Shown here: in pieces, positions 26,164 through 34,259 of the stretch | Numbering within the stretch: position 1 is the stretch's first letter | Layout: every line of letters starts with the position of its first letter | Source of the DNA: CALBPI01 sp963922335 | GTDB taxonomy: Bacteria > Pseudomonadota > Gammaproteobacteria > Steroidobacterales > Woeseiaceae | Direction of reading: 5' to 3' | NCBI GenBank assembly: GCA_963922335.1 | Contig: CAWUIB010000011.1 | Span: 1-64,000, forward strand | DNA length: 64,000 nt | The notes under the pieces: generated by a model | The model's database searches: none | What the model saw: only the letters and a program-made list of their open reading frames with translations | Told to the model about the DNA's origin: nothing | Made by a program: the position numbers and the translations under genes

Positions 26164-26511
26164 CTAGTGCACCACACGCCGGATGAACACGTGTAAGCCA
26201 AGGAGCACGATGCCGACTACGCCGGCTGCAGTATTGATTGGGCCTAAAATGAACTCGATCCAGTCGCCTTCTACCGCGATCACCGGTTTACTGAGCAAGT
26301 CTGCTGCAGTGCCAAGCGATTGTTGTAAAGGCGATTCGAGGACAAGTTCCAATACGCCGATCATCACGATGACCAATGCGCGAATGGCGTAAACCTTCCA
26401 ACGGCGCCGTTGAATCTCGCGGGTGACGCTGTGTGTGAACTCAGGGTCAGGCGTAGCGTGCTCTGCGTCAGCGAACAGCGCCTCAAGCTTCTGATCTCGT
26501 TGTTCGGTCAT
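26164..26511 (-). CDS. Membrane protein, candidate anti-sigma factor
   Basis: This 115-residue protein starts within the stop of the ECF sigma gene (ATGA overlap). The N-terminal cytoplasmic part (TEQRDQKLEALFADAEHATPDPEF) is followed by two membrane helices (AIRALVIVMIGVLELVL and TAAGVVGIVLLGLHVFI). The size, topology and coupling to a sigma factor suggest an anti-sigma role. It has no recognisable zinc-binding HxxxCxxC motif, so this is inference from context. Confidence 0.6.
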   Translation of the reverse strand: MTEQRDQKLEALFADAEHATPDPEFTHSVTREIQRRRWKVYAIRALVIVMIGVLELVLESPLQQSLGTAADLLSKPVIAVEGDWIEFILGPINTAAGVVGIVLLGLHVFIRRVVH

Positions 26512-27059
26512 GGTGTCGCTCCGTAATCATCCAGCAGCTTGCGCAGATCCAGACTGCCGCGCCGGATGTGGGATTTAACGGTGCCAAGAGGCAGCTTTGT
26601 AAGTGCAGCAATCTCCGGATGCGAGAGTCTCTCGCTGTAGGACATTACAACGCAGGTACGAACGACTTCCGGGAGTAGCGCGAGCGCTGCATCGAGGTCG
26701 ATGGCCTCGGTGGTCGACGTGAGTGGTGCCGCTTGCAGCTCGTCGTCGTACGTCTGCTGCCACATGTTGCCTTCTTTGCGCTGATGGTCGATCCATTCAT
26801 TAACAGCGATGCGTTTGATCCAACCCGGAAATTTCTCGGGTTGCTTCAGTTTGCGAATCCGACGCCACACTTTAAGAAATACGCGCTGTGCCAGATCGTC
26901 AGCGAGCGCCCGGTCGCCCGAGAAACGCCGCATCAGGGTTCTCAACCACGGTTGCCTTCGACGCACGAGCTCAGTGAACGCGTCGCGATCGCCTCTTGCG
27001 GCCAGACTCACGATCAGCGCCTCTGGCCCTTCGGCGTAATAGGCGGGTGCATTGGACAT
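26508..27059 (-). CDS. ECF (RpoE-type) RNA polymerase sigma factor
   Basis: 183 residues. Region 2 shows RGDRDAFTELVRRRQPWLRTLMRRFSG then DDLAQRVFLKVWR, and PEKFPGWIKRIAVNEWIDHQRK is the end of region 2. Region 4 is LPEVVRTCVVMSYSERLSHPEIAALTKLPLGTVKSHIRRG. It would direct polymerase to its own regulon. The operon order is DUF6249 membrane protein (12 bases upstream), sigma, then the candidate anti-sigma (overlapping). No autoregulated promoter could be recognised. Confidence 0.92.
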   Translation of the reverse strand: MSNAPAYYAEGPEALIVSLAARGDRDAFTELVRRRQPWLRTLMRRFSGDRALADDLAQRVFLKVWRRIRKLKQPEKFPGWIKRIAVNEWIDHQRKEGNMWQQTYDDELQAAPLTSTTEAIDLDAALALLPEVVRTCVVMSYSERLSHPEIAALTKLPLGTVKSHIRRGSLDLRKLLDDYGATP

Positions 27060-27071
27060 GAATGCGAGTCG

Positions 27072-27452
27072 CTATTCTGCGCTTTCTCGCTCAAGGTAGC
27101 GTGCGGCCGCCCAGAGCCCGCCTGCGATACAAATCACAAGACCGGAAACCCCCATCAAAACCGCTCGTCCCTCCGGCGATGCAACGCCGAGGAACAGGCT
27201 AAACACAAACATGCCAGCGGAAACACCGATCATGATCAGAGTAGCGATTCGCAAATCACGGGCTGCGTTTCGATTGCCTTGGGCCTCGCCAAGCATCTTC
27301 TCGATCAGCGCGACGTCAATATCCTGCCCGCTCTCAACGACTCGCCGTAGCGTTTCTTGTTTGGATTCCTTTTCCTTCGCGTCATACCAAATGCCGCCAA
27401 CGACGGCGGCCGCGATGAAAAACCAAAATCCGAAGGCGCCGATATCGCCCAT
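27072..27452 (-). CDS. DUF6249-like membrane protein
   Basis: ATG 27452 with gggag upstream; 126 residues. Helix 1 (AFGFWFFIAAAVVGGIWYDAKEKESKQETLRR) ends in the basic/polar stretch typical of DUF6249 proteins. An amphipathic segment with VALIEKMLGEAQGNRNAARDLRIATLIMI follows, and two further helices complete the protein. Such proteins often sit in front of ECF sigma genes, as here, and may modulate the signal. The assignment of the DUF is by pattern only. Confidence 0.65.
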   Translation of the reverse strand: MGDIGAFGFWFFIAAAVVGGIWYDAKEKESKQETLRRVVESGQDIDVALIEKMLGEAQGNRNAARDLRIATLIMIGVSAGMFVFSLFLGVASPEGRAVLMGVSGLVICIAGGLWAAARYLERESAE

Positions 27453-27601
27453 CTTCTACTCCCGTTTTTGTGTTCCTACCCACATAGACGGATGACACCG
27501 CCAAACAGATGCAGGTGACTCAAGAATTTGAGTCGCTTGACTCGCGGTACCTCGCAGTGGCCATACTTATGTGACACAGGTCTTTAGCGATGGGGGGCAG
27601 C

Positions 27602-28015
27602 ATGACCGATACTCATGCGATGTACAGATATATTGCGATTTCAGCGAGTTTTGCGCTGCTCAGTGGTTGTTCCGGCACAGTAACCTACAGCCCTGGCTGT
27701 GCGGCTTATTCCGGAGATCGAATTGCTGTGACCGGTGATCGCTTTACCTGGGACCGATTTACAGACACACGTCGCGTCGATAAGGACGGTAATGAGATTG
27801 ACGCAAATCCGGGCTATCCCCGCACTGGCACCGTAGAAATCGATGACACGGTGATGCGGTTTGTGGACGAATCCGGATCAGTTGTCGGCACGTTCGTGAG
27901 TTTTCAGAACGACCGTGATCGCTACCTCCTGACTCAAGAAGAACACGACGCCGTCGCTGATGGCGGTGCGCTGCCAGATTGCGCATTGCAGCAAGAGGGC
28001 GCCTCCGAAAACTAG
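27602..28015 (+). CDS. Putative lipoprotein of unknown function
   Basis: ATG 27602 follows ggggggcag; 137 residues. The signal peptide runs to ALLSGC (lipobox LSGC). The mature protein is polar with four Cys-free beta-like segments (YSGDRIAVTGDRFTWDRF, GTVEIDDTVMRFVDESG). Two further Cys (about residues 34 and 128) may pair. No family is recognised. The gene is monocistronic as far as can be seen, preceded by a 150-base divergent region shared with the DUF6249 gene. Confidence 0.65.
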   Translation: MTDTHAMYRYIAISASFALLSGCSGTVTYSPGCAAYSGDRIAVTGDRFTWDRFTDTRRVDKDGNEIDANPGYPRTGTVEIDDTVMRFVDESGSVVGTFVSFQNDRDRYLLTQEEHDAVADGGALPDCALQQEGASEN

Positions 28016-28083
28016 TTTGGGGCCGTTAAGCCGTTCACCGGTCTAATTTTCGTCGAATCGGCAAATGAGACGCACGTCTTGTG

Positions 28084-28096
28084 GTTCACTGTGAAC
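28084..28096. promoter_or_regulatory. Palindrome upstream of the metalloprotease gene
   Basis: GTTCAC-T-GTGAAC is a perfect 6-bp inverted repeat around one base, 50 bases ahead of the protease start. A T/A-rich -10-like segment (TATGTATTA) follows a few bases later. A transcription-factor site is inferred; the binding protein is unknown and no second copy was noticed. Confidence 0.35.
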
Positions 28097-28133
28097 TGCG
28101 TGTTATGTATTACGTCTAACGAGTTAACTCACG

Positions 28134-30128
28134 ATGGTTGAGCAGATGTTGAAACGAATTATTGTCCTCGCTGGCATGTTGGCTAGTGCGGCAGGTGCCG
28201 CTGAGCCCGTGTCGCCTGTGACAGTCAAATACTCCGAACCCCTGCAGTTGATCGAGGAGCCCGAGCGTCTCGCGGTAGGTGGCGCTTCGGACAGCAGGCG
28301 GCTTCAATTTGATGCCTTCGGTAAGCGATTCGATGTTTCACTGACCCCCAACCGTTCATTGTCTTTGCAGCGCAATAATGGCGGCTCAAGCTTTGTCGCC
28401 TGGAAAGGCAAGCTAGAGGGTATTGATAACAGTTGGGCGCGCATCAGTTATATCGACGGGGCGCCACAGGGCATGATCTCGGATGGCGAGCAGCTCTACG
28501 CCATTGAAAAGCACGGCGGGTCCGATACGCCTATCGTCTTCCGTGTTGAGGATCTTGAATTCGCAGAAGGCGCTTTGGCATGCCCGGTTCACAAGACAAC
28601 GCACACCGCAGCGGAACTGATTGGCGACCTCAAGAGAACGCTTGAAGTCCAGCAGCCGCCGGTTGGACGAGCGCTCGGCGCAACCCGACAGATCGATATC
28701 GGCGTCGTCGCCGACACCTCGTTCGCCGACCTTGCAGCGAACAACGCCGACCCACAAGGCGCCGTACTCGCCAGAATGAACACCGTGGATGGTATCTACA
28801 GCGACCAGCTGCAGTTGCAATTCAACGTCGCTCAACTTGAGGTCCTGACAGGTCCGAACGACCCATTCACGGACCAGACCGATGCGGGCGATCTTTTGGA
28901 TGAGGTGGCAGTGTTCCGCGCGAGCACACCGCAGCGTGAAGGTCAGGGTCTCACGCATTTGTTCACGGGACGCAACCTTGATGGCACGACCGCGGGCATC
29001 GCTTTTCTTGACGTCGTCTGTTTTCAGTTCCGCGGCACCGGTGGCAGAAACTTCGGCGTGGGCCTAACGCAGTCGACATTCGGTGCTGCCACCGATGCGA
29101 TCATCGCAGCCCACGAATTCGGTCATAACTTCTCTGCAGAACATGATGGAGAAGACGGATCGGTCTGTGAATCCGAGCCCGAGACATTCCTGATGGCGCC
29201 GCGGGTTGCAAGCAACACGACGTTCTCTCCGTGTACGCTCAACCTCGTCCAGAACGCTGCGGCTGCAGCATCTTGCATCCGCACTCTTTCGGTAGCAGAA
29301 ATCTCCATCAGCGCTCAGCCAGACCCGCTGGGTGTGCTGGCAGATACGCCGGTCACAACCGCGTTCACGGTGCTGAACGAGGGAACAGAGCCCGTAACCA
29401 ACATCGTGGTGGACATTCCTATCCCGAGTGACCTGACATTGCAGTCCGTTACATCAACGGATGGTGATTGCACCAGCTCAGCCACTGCGGCTCAGTGCAC
29501 GCTCAACGTGCTTGCGTCGACCGCTTCGTTCGACGTCACGATTCAGGTTCAGGCGAGTACCGGAGGGATTCGAGATATTGGCGCAACCGTCTCCAGCACG
29601 GAAGACACCAACGCTGGCAACAATTCGGCGACTAGTCGTGTCGTCTTTGAAGCTGCGGTGGATATCGACGTTAACGGCGGTAGCGCGACAGCGACCACCA
29701 CGACGACAGCCGACGTTCCTGTACAGGTCAACAACCTCAGTGATGACGTGGCAGACGATGTCGTGGTGGTGTTGACGCCCGATAGTGGTCTGACGATCGA
29801 GAGCGCGAGCTGGTCGGGCGTAGGCAGCTGCGTTTTGGATATGGGCGTTGCTACGTGTACTGCTCAGACGGTCGGTGCGTCGGCTCAGACAACGATCGAT
29901 CTGGATGTCACCAGCGGCCAAACCGGCAGTCGCTCGATTGCGGCTGAGGCAACTACATCGACAACCGATATCAACGCGGCGAACAACACCAGCGCGGCGA
30001 CCGTGACGATCAATACCGCAGCGGCGCCTCCGCCTCCGAACAACGGCGGCGGCGGTGGCGGTGGCGGCGCCATCACCTGGTTATTGGCACTGTTCGCGGG
30101 GCTGCTGGTCCGTCGACGTAGCGCCTGA
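28134..30128 (+). CDS. Secreted metzincin-type zinc metalloprotease with GlyGly-CTERM
   Basis: 664 residues from ATG 28134 (ATG 28146 is an alternative). A signal peptide (LKRIIVLAGMLASAAGAAEP) leads to a propeptide-like region up to about residue 180. The catalytic domain has HEFGHNFSAEHD near residue 325, the zinc motif HExxHxxxxxHD, followed by FLMAPRV, a likely Met-turn. Two DUF11/CARDB-like beta domains (about 385-500 and 505-630) lie in the C-terminal half. The tail PPPPNN, eight Gly, a hydrophobic helix and RRRSA is a GlyGly-CTERM signal. In canonical metzincins the zinc motif has Gly at the position that is Ser here. A surface or extracellular protease is expected. Confidence 0.88.
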   Translation: MVEQMLKRIIVLAGMLASAAGAAEPVSPVTVKYSEPLQLIEEPERLAVGGASDSRRLQFDAFGKRFDVSLTPNRSLSLQRNNGGSSFVAWKGKLEGIDNSWARISYIDGAPQGMISDGEQLYAIEKHGGSDTPIVFRVEDLEFAEGALACPVHKTTHTAAELIGDLKRTLEVQQPPVGRALGATRQIDIGVVADTSFADLAANNADPQGAVLARMNTVDGIYSDQLQLQFNVAQLEVLTGPNDPFTDQTDAGDLLDEVAVFRASTPQREGQGLTHLFTGRNLDGTTAGIAFLDVVCFQFRGTGGRNFGVGLTQSTFGAATDAIIAAHEFGHNFSAEHDGEDGSVCESEPETFLMAPRVASNTTFSPCTLNLVQNAAAAASCIRTLSVAEISISAQPDPLGVLADTPVTTAFTVLNEGTEPVTNIVVDIPIPSDLTLQSVTSTDGDCTSSATAAQCTLNVLASTASFDVTIQVQASTGGIRDIGATVSSTEDTNAGNNSATSRVVFEAAVDIDVNGGSATATTTTTADVPVQVNNLSDDVADDVVVVLTPDSGLTIESASWSGVGSCVLDMGVATCTAQTVGASAQTTIDLDVTSGQTGSRSIAAEATTSTTDINAANNTSAATVTINTAAAPPPPNNGGGGGGGGAITWLLALFAGLLVRRRSA

Positions 30129-30158
30129 GAAAGGCGCCGCAACGGGTGCGAAAATAAT

Positions 30159-30195
30159 GTGTCGGGACGGTTGCAAAGTCTGACCGTCCCGGCAC
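30159..30195. terminator. Long hairpin between protease and peptidase genes
   Basis: GTGTCGGGACGGT and ACCGTCCCGGCAC form a 13-bp stem with one mismatch around an 11-base loop. A smaller GCGCC/GGCGC hairpin overlaps the protease stop at 30121-30138. A short T-rich stretch follows only some 10 bases later, so it may be an imperfect terminator or a leader structure of the next gene. Confidence 0.5.
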
Positions 30196-30226
30196 AATCG
30201 ACGGTTCCTTTTGATCGGGAGCTGTC

Positions 30227-32482
30227 ATGCGAGTCACGAACTTTCGCCGCCTTGTCGGCGTAGCTTTCTCAGCCTTTCTTGTCGCCTGCGACGGCGATAG
30301 CACGGATGCCGGTCAGTCAGCTACGGAAGCAACCGCTATGACCGCCACCAAGACCAACCCCTTTGACACACTGGCCGCCGAAGCGCCGATCGCCGAAAAG
30401 CGTCCGGTAACGATCGAACAGCACGGCATCGAACGTATTGACCCGTATGCCTGGATGCGCGACCCCGAGTGGCAGGAAGTTTTACGCGATCCAGAAACGC
30501 TCGACGGCGACATCAAGTCGCATCTCGACGCAGAGAATCAGTTCTATGAAGCTGCGACGGACGACCTTGCCGGGTTGCGTGAGCAGCTTTTCGAAGAGAT
30601 GCGTGGTCGCATCAAAGAAGACGACAGCTCGGTGCCGAGTGCCGATGGTCCATTCGCTTATGCGGTGAAGTATCGCGAGGGCGGGAACTATCCGATCTAC
30701 TACCGTATTCCGCGTGATGGTGGCGACGAGACCATCCTGTTCGACGGCGACGGTGAGTCCGGTGATAGCGAGTTCTTCCGAATCTCTTCAGTAGACCACA
30801 GTCGCGATCACAAGCTGTTCGCCTACAGCATCGATCGTACAGGGTCTGAATACTACGATATCCGCATTCGTAACATCGAGACGGGTGAGGAGTTTCCGGA
30901 GACCCTAGAGTCGACCGATGGTGATGTAGTTTGGGCAGCCGATTCCAAGTCGTTCTTTTACGTTGAGCGCGACGACAACCAGCGCCCGAAACGCGTCAAG
31001 CACCACGTGCTCGGCACGGAGCAGAGCGAAGATCTGCTGGTCTACGAGGAGCCGGATGACAGTTACTTCCTGTTCACGGACGAGACACAAAGCGGCCGCT
31101 TCCTGTTGATCGGTAGCGCCAAGAGCACATCAACCGAGTACCGATATCTCGAACTCGATGCCGAACCAGGTACTGAGCCGACGCTCATCGCCCCGCGTCT
31201 GGACGACCAGCTCTACTACGTTGAGCATCACGGCGACAATTTCGTCATGACCACCAACGCGGATGGCGCGATCGACTTCAAAATAGTCACCGCACCGACC
31301 GACAACCCAGGTCGAGACCAGTGGGAAGACTGGCTACCGCACCGAGCGGGTACCTACCTGATCGATTTCATCCCGTACAAGGATTACATCGTTCGATTGG
31401 AACGACGCAATGCGTTGCCGCGCGTCGTTGTGTCAGATTACGCGCGCGACAATGAATACGATATCGAGTTTGAAGAAGCGGCTTACGATGTGGGCATTTC
31501 TTCTGGCTACGAATACGACACGACGAATCTGCGTTTCTCGTACGAGTCACCATCGACACCAACACAGATTTTCGATTTCGATCTGAAGTCACGTGAGCGT
31601 GAACTGCGCAAGACGCAGGAGGTTCCGAGCGGGCACAACCCAGACCTCTACATGGTTGAGCGCCTGTTCATTGACGCCGATGATGGTGCAAAGGTGCCGG
31701 TCACAGTCTTGCGTCTCAAGGAGACCGTCGTAGATGGCACTGCGCCGCTGCTTTTGTACGGTTACGGCAGTTACGGTGCCACCATGCAGGCATCGTTCAG
31801 CACAAGCGTTTTGTCTCTTGTCGACCGGGGTGTGATCTACGCGACTGCACATGTCCGTGGCGGCGCTGCGATGGGCCGTCAGTGGTATCTGGATGGCAAG
31901 CTCGACAAGAAGAAAAATACCTTCAGTGATTTTGCTAATGCGGCGGAAGCGCTGCAGGAAATGGGTTACGGCAGGAAGGGTGAGACGGTGATCTATGGCG
32001 GTTCCGCTGGTGGTTTGCTGGTCGGCGCAACACTGAATCTTCGCCCCGATCTTTTCGGTGGTGCCATTGCTGCGGTGCCATTCGTTGACGTCATCAATAC
32101 GATTTCGGACGCCAGCCTGCCACTGACGCCGCCGGAGTGGGTAGAGTGGGGCGATCCGATCAATAGTGCGGAGGCGTACGCGGACATCGCTGCCTACTCA
32201 CCCTACGACAATATCCGCGGTGACATCGAATACCCGCCAGTGCTTGCGACCGGTGGCGTTGCCGACTATCGAGTGACGTATTGGGAGCCCGCCAAGTGGG
32301 TGTCGAGAATGCGCGACGAAGCCAAAGGCGGACCTTTTTTCCTGAAGATGAACATGGGTGCCGGACACTCCGGCTCTGCCGCACGTTTCGAACGCCTGAA
32401 AGAGCGGGCGCACAACTATGCGTTCGCGCTCAAGATTTTCGGCCTGGACAAAGTCTCAGTCGACGTTCCTGAGTCTTCCTGA
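30227..32482 (+). CDS. ptrB: Oligopeptidase B (S9A serine peptidase), predicted lipoprotein
   Basis: 751 residues. The N-terminus MRVTNFRRLVGVAFSAFLVAC ends in a lipobox (LVAC), so the enzyme is predicted to be membrane-tethered and periplasmic; E. coli oligopeptidase B is cytosolic. After an acidic linker the family start HGIERIDPYAWMRDPEW appears, then the seven-bladed propeller. The C-terminal hydrolase carries GGSAGG with the catalytic Ser, DYRVTYWEPAKW with the Asp, and GAGHSG with the His. S9A oligopeptidases cleave short peptides, classically after Lys/Arg. The usual family length is about 690-720 plus the lipoprotein extension here. Confidence 0.9.
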   Translation: MRVTNFRRLVGVAFSAFLVACDGDSTDAGQSATEATAMTATKTNPFDTLAAEAPIAEKRPVTIEQHGIERIDPYAWMRDPEWQEVLRDPETLDGDIKSHLDAENQFYEAATDDLAGLREQLFEEMRGRIKEDDSSVPSADGPFAYAVKYREGGNYPIYYRIPRDGGDETILFDGDGESGDSEFFRISSVDHSRDHKLFAYSIDRTGSEYYDIRIRNIETGEEFPETLESTDGDVVWAADSKSFFYVERDDNQRPKRVKHHVLGTEQSEDLLVYEEPDDSYFLFTDETQSGRFLLIGSAKSTSTEYRYLELDAEPGTEPTLIAPRLDDQLYYVEHHGDNFVMTTNADGAIDFKIVTAPTDNPGRDQWEDWLPHRAGTYLIDFIPYKDYIVRLERRNALPRVVVSDYARDNEYDIEFEEAAYDVGISSGYEYDTTNLRFSYESPSTPTQIFDFDLKSRERELRKTQEVPSGHNPDLYMVERLFIDADDGAKVPVTVLRLKETVVDGTAPLLLYGYGSYGATMQASFSTSVLSLVDRGVIYATAHVRGGAAMGRQWYLDGKLDKKKNTFSDFANAAEALQEMGYGRKGETVIYGGSAGGLLVGATLNLRPDLFGGAIAAVPFVDVINTISDASLPLTPPEWVEWGDPINSAEAYADIAAYSPYDNIRGDIEYPPVLATGGVADYRVTYWEPAKWVSRMRDEAKGGPFFLKMNMGAGHSGSAARFERLKERAHNYAFALKIFGLDKVSVDVPESS

Positions 32483-32484
32483 CC

Positions 32485-32937
32485 TCAGAGCATCTTCAGG
32501 ATAGCTTTCCAGTGAGCAGCGGTAACCGGCAGTATCGAGAGCCGGTTACCGCGTTGGAGCAAGCGCATGCCCTCGAGCTTTGGGTTCATCTTTAGCTCGG
32601 CCAACGAAATCGTACGTTCAAATTTCTGCTCGAACTGTACATCTACGAGCTGCCAGCGCGGCTTATCCGGAGTGGACTTCGGGTCGTAGTACTTCGCCTC
32701 CGGATCGAACTGCGTTGGGTCGTCATAAGGTTCACTCACAATCGACATGAGCCCCACAACACCGGGCTCCGGACAGCTCGAGTGATAGAAAAACGCCTGG
32801 TCACCGATTTTCATTTCATCACGCATGAAGTTCCTGGCCTGGTAATTACGAATACCATCCCAAGGCTCTCGTTGGTCGCGCTCGAGATCGTCGATGCTGT
32901 AACCATCCGGTTCGGATTTCATTAGCCAGTACGCCAT
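32485..32937 (-). CDS. EVE-domain (thymocyte nuclear protein 1-like) protein
   Basis: ATG 32937 has aagga upstream and gives 150 residues beginning AYWLMKSEPDGYSIDDL, the standard EVE opening. WDGIRNYQARNFMRDEMKIGDQAFFYHSS and GVVGLMSIVSEPYDDPTQ are the hallmark blocks. EVE domains are PUA-like folds that bind modified bases in nucleic acid. The longer upstream frame is discarded. It converges on ptrB with a 2-base gap. Confidence 0.92.
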   Translation of the reverse strand: MAYWLMKSEPDGYSIDDLERDQREPWDGIRNYQARNFMRDEMKIGDQAFFYHSSCPEPGVVGLMSIVSEPYDDPTQFDPEAKYYDPKSTPDKPRWQLVDVQFEQKFERTISLAELKMNPKLEGMRLLQRGNRLSILPVTAAHWKAILKML

Positions 32938-33077
32938 CAGCAAGGTCCTTTTCCGCAAGGCCCGCATGATAGCCAAGTTCCGGGCTGTCACAAAAAGTTC
33001 ATTTGCCGAGTGAATCTACACACCAAAATTCGTCGAATCTCTCGCTGAACACAAACACAATCCAGTGGGAGGGATTA

Positions 33078-34205
33078 ATGAAAAGAGCGATCACCGGCCT
33101 GGCAGCTAGCTTGGCCCTCGGACTTGGGTTTCAGGCGCAGAGCGCGGATGCCCAAACCATTACAGACGTCGTCGTCGCCAGCGGCGGCGAGTTCGATAGA
33201 AACCTCAACGATTTTGATATCTTGCTGAATGCCGTGTTGGCGGCTGAGCTCGAAGGTGTGTTGGCTGACACCGCAGCGGACTTCACAGTACTGGCGCCCG
33301 ATGACCGTGCGTTCCTGCGGCTGGCAAGAGATCTCGGCTACAAGGGCAATAAGGAGTCAGGCGCGTTCGCTGCAATCGTGGCTGCTCTGACAGTGCTCGG
33401 TGACGGTGAGCCGATTCCGGTATTGCGCAACATCCTGCTCTACCACGTCTCGCCAGTGGGCCGGCCTTCCGAAGAGATTGCGTCCACGCGCGTCATTGAG
33501 ACCGCTCTCGGTGCAACCATTGTTACGAACGGCCGTCGCCTGATCGACAACGATCCCGATATCCGTGACCCGTTCCTGCGCCTGCGCAGCGGTGGTATCG
33601 AAGCCAGCAATGGCATCATCAATCCGATTTCACGTGTTTTGATTCCATTGGATATCGAAAACACGGTTGCGGATGAGTTGCCGAGTATCGCTGAGCTCGT
33701 TGCTGCGAGTGGTGGTGATTTTGATCACAACCCCAAAGACTTCGATTTGTTGTTGACTGCGCTGCAGACCGCGGATCTGGTGGGCGCGGTCGCCGATCGC
33801 GAGGCATCACTGACGGTCTTGGCGCCGAACGACCTCGCGTTCATCCGACTGGCACGGAGCCTCGGATATCGCGGTAGCGATGAGGCAGAAGCATTCGGCG
33901 TCATCGTGGAAGCGCTGACGACTCTCGGTGGTGGTGATCCCGTGCCGTTGCTCCGCACGGTGTTGCTCTATCACGTGTTGCCCGATGCACTGCCGGTGAA
34001 GTCGATCATTACTGCTGAGTCGCTGGATACACTGGCGGGTCCTACGATCACGCCCGACGCGCAGTCGCGCACACTCGTTGATCAGGACGATAGCTTCAAG
34101 GATCCGCGCATCTCGTTAGTCGCGCGCAAGAACTTCCGTGCTGCAAACGGTTTCGTTAGCACGATCAATCGTGTGTTGATTCCTGCGGACCTCGAGACGC
34201 TGTAA
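33078..34205 (+). CDS. Exported protein with two fasciclin (FAS1) domains
   Basis: ATG 33078 follows ggaggga; 375 residues. Signal peptide to about residue 26 (QSADAQT). Two tandem FAS1 domains follow, at about 27-195 and 200-375. Each has the paired motifs FTVLAPDDRAF / LTVLAPNDLAF (H1 box) and LLYHVSPVG / LLYHVLPDA (Y-H box), ending in a V-L-I-P strand. Both copies carry the same insertion LARDLGYKGN / LARSLGYRGS after the first box, which points to internal duplication. FAS1 proteins mediate adhesion at the cell surface or in the matrix. Confidence 0.88.
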   Translation: MKRAITGLAASLALGLGFQAQSADAQTITDVVVASGGEFDRNLNDFDILLNAVLAAELEGVLADTAADFTVLAPDDRAFLRLARDLGYKGNKESGAFAAIVAALTVLGDGEPIPVLRNILLYHVSPVGRPSEEIASTRVIETALGATIVTNGRRLIDNDPDIRDPFLRLRSGGIEASNGIINPISRVLIPLDIENTVADELPSIAELVAASGGDFDHNPKDFDLLLTALQTADLVGAVADREASLTVLAPNDLAFIRLARSLGYRGSDEAEAFGVIVEALTTLGGGDPVPLLRTVLLYHVLPDALPVKSIITAESLDTLAGPTITPDAQSRTLVDQDDSFKDPRISLVARKNFRAANGFVSTINRVLIPADLETL

Positions 34206-34213
34206 TGAAAGAT

Positions 34214-34243
34214 GGGCAGGGCGGGTTTCCGCCCGCTCTGCCC
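34214..34243. terminator. Hairpin between convergent genes
   Basis: GGGCAGGGCGGG followed by a short loop and CCCGCTCTGCCC forms a GC-rich stem with one mismatch between the convergent fasciclin and acyl-CoA dehydrogenase genes. No clear T tract follows on either strand. It probably acts as a bidirectional barrier. Confidence 0.5.
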
Positions 34244-34259
34244 GCATTCGGGTTCGGCG

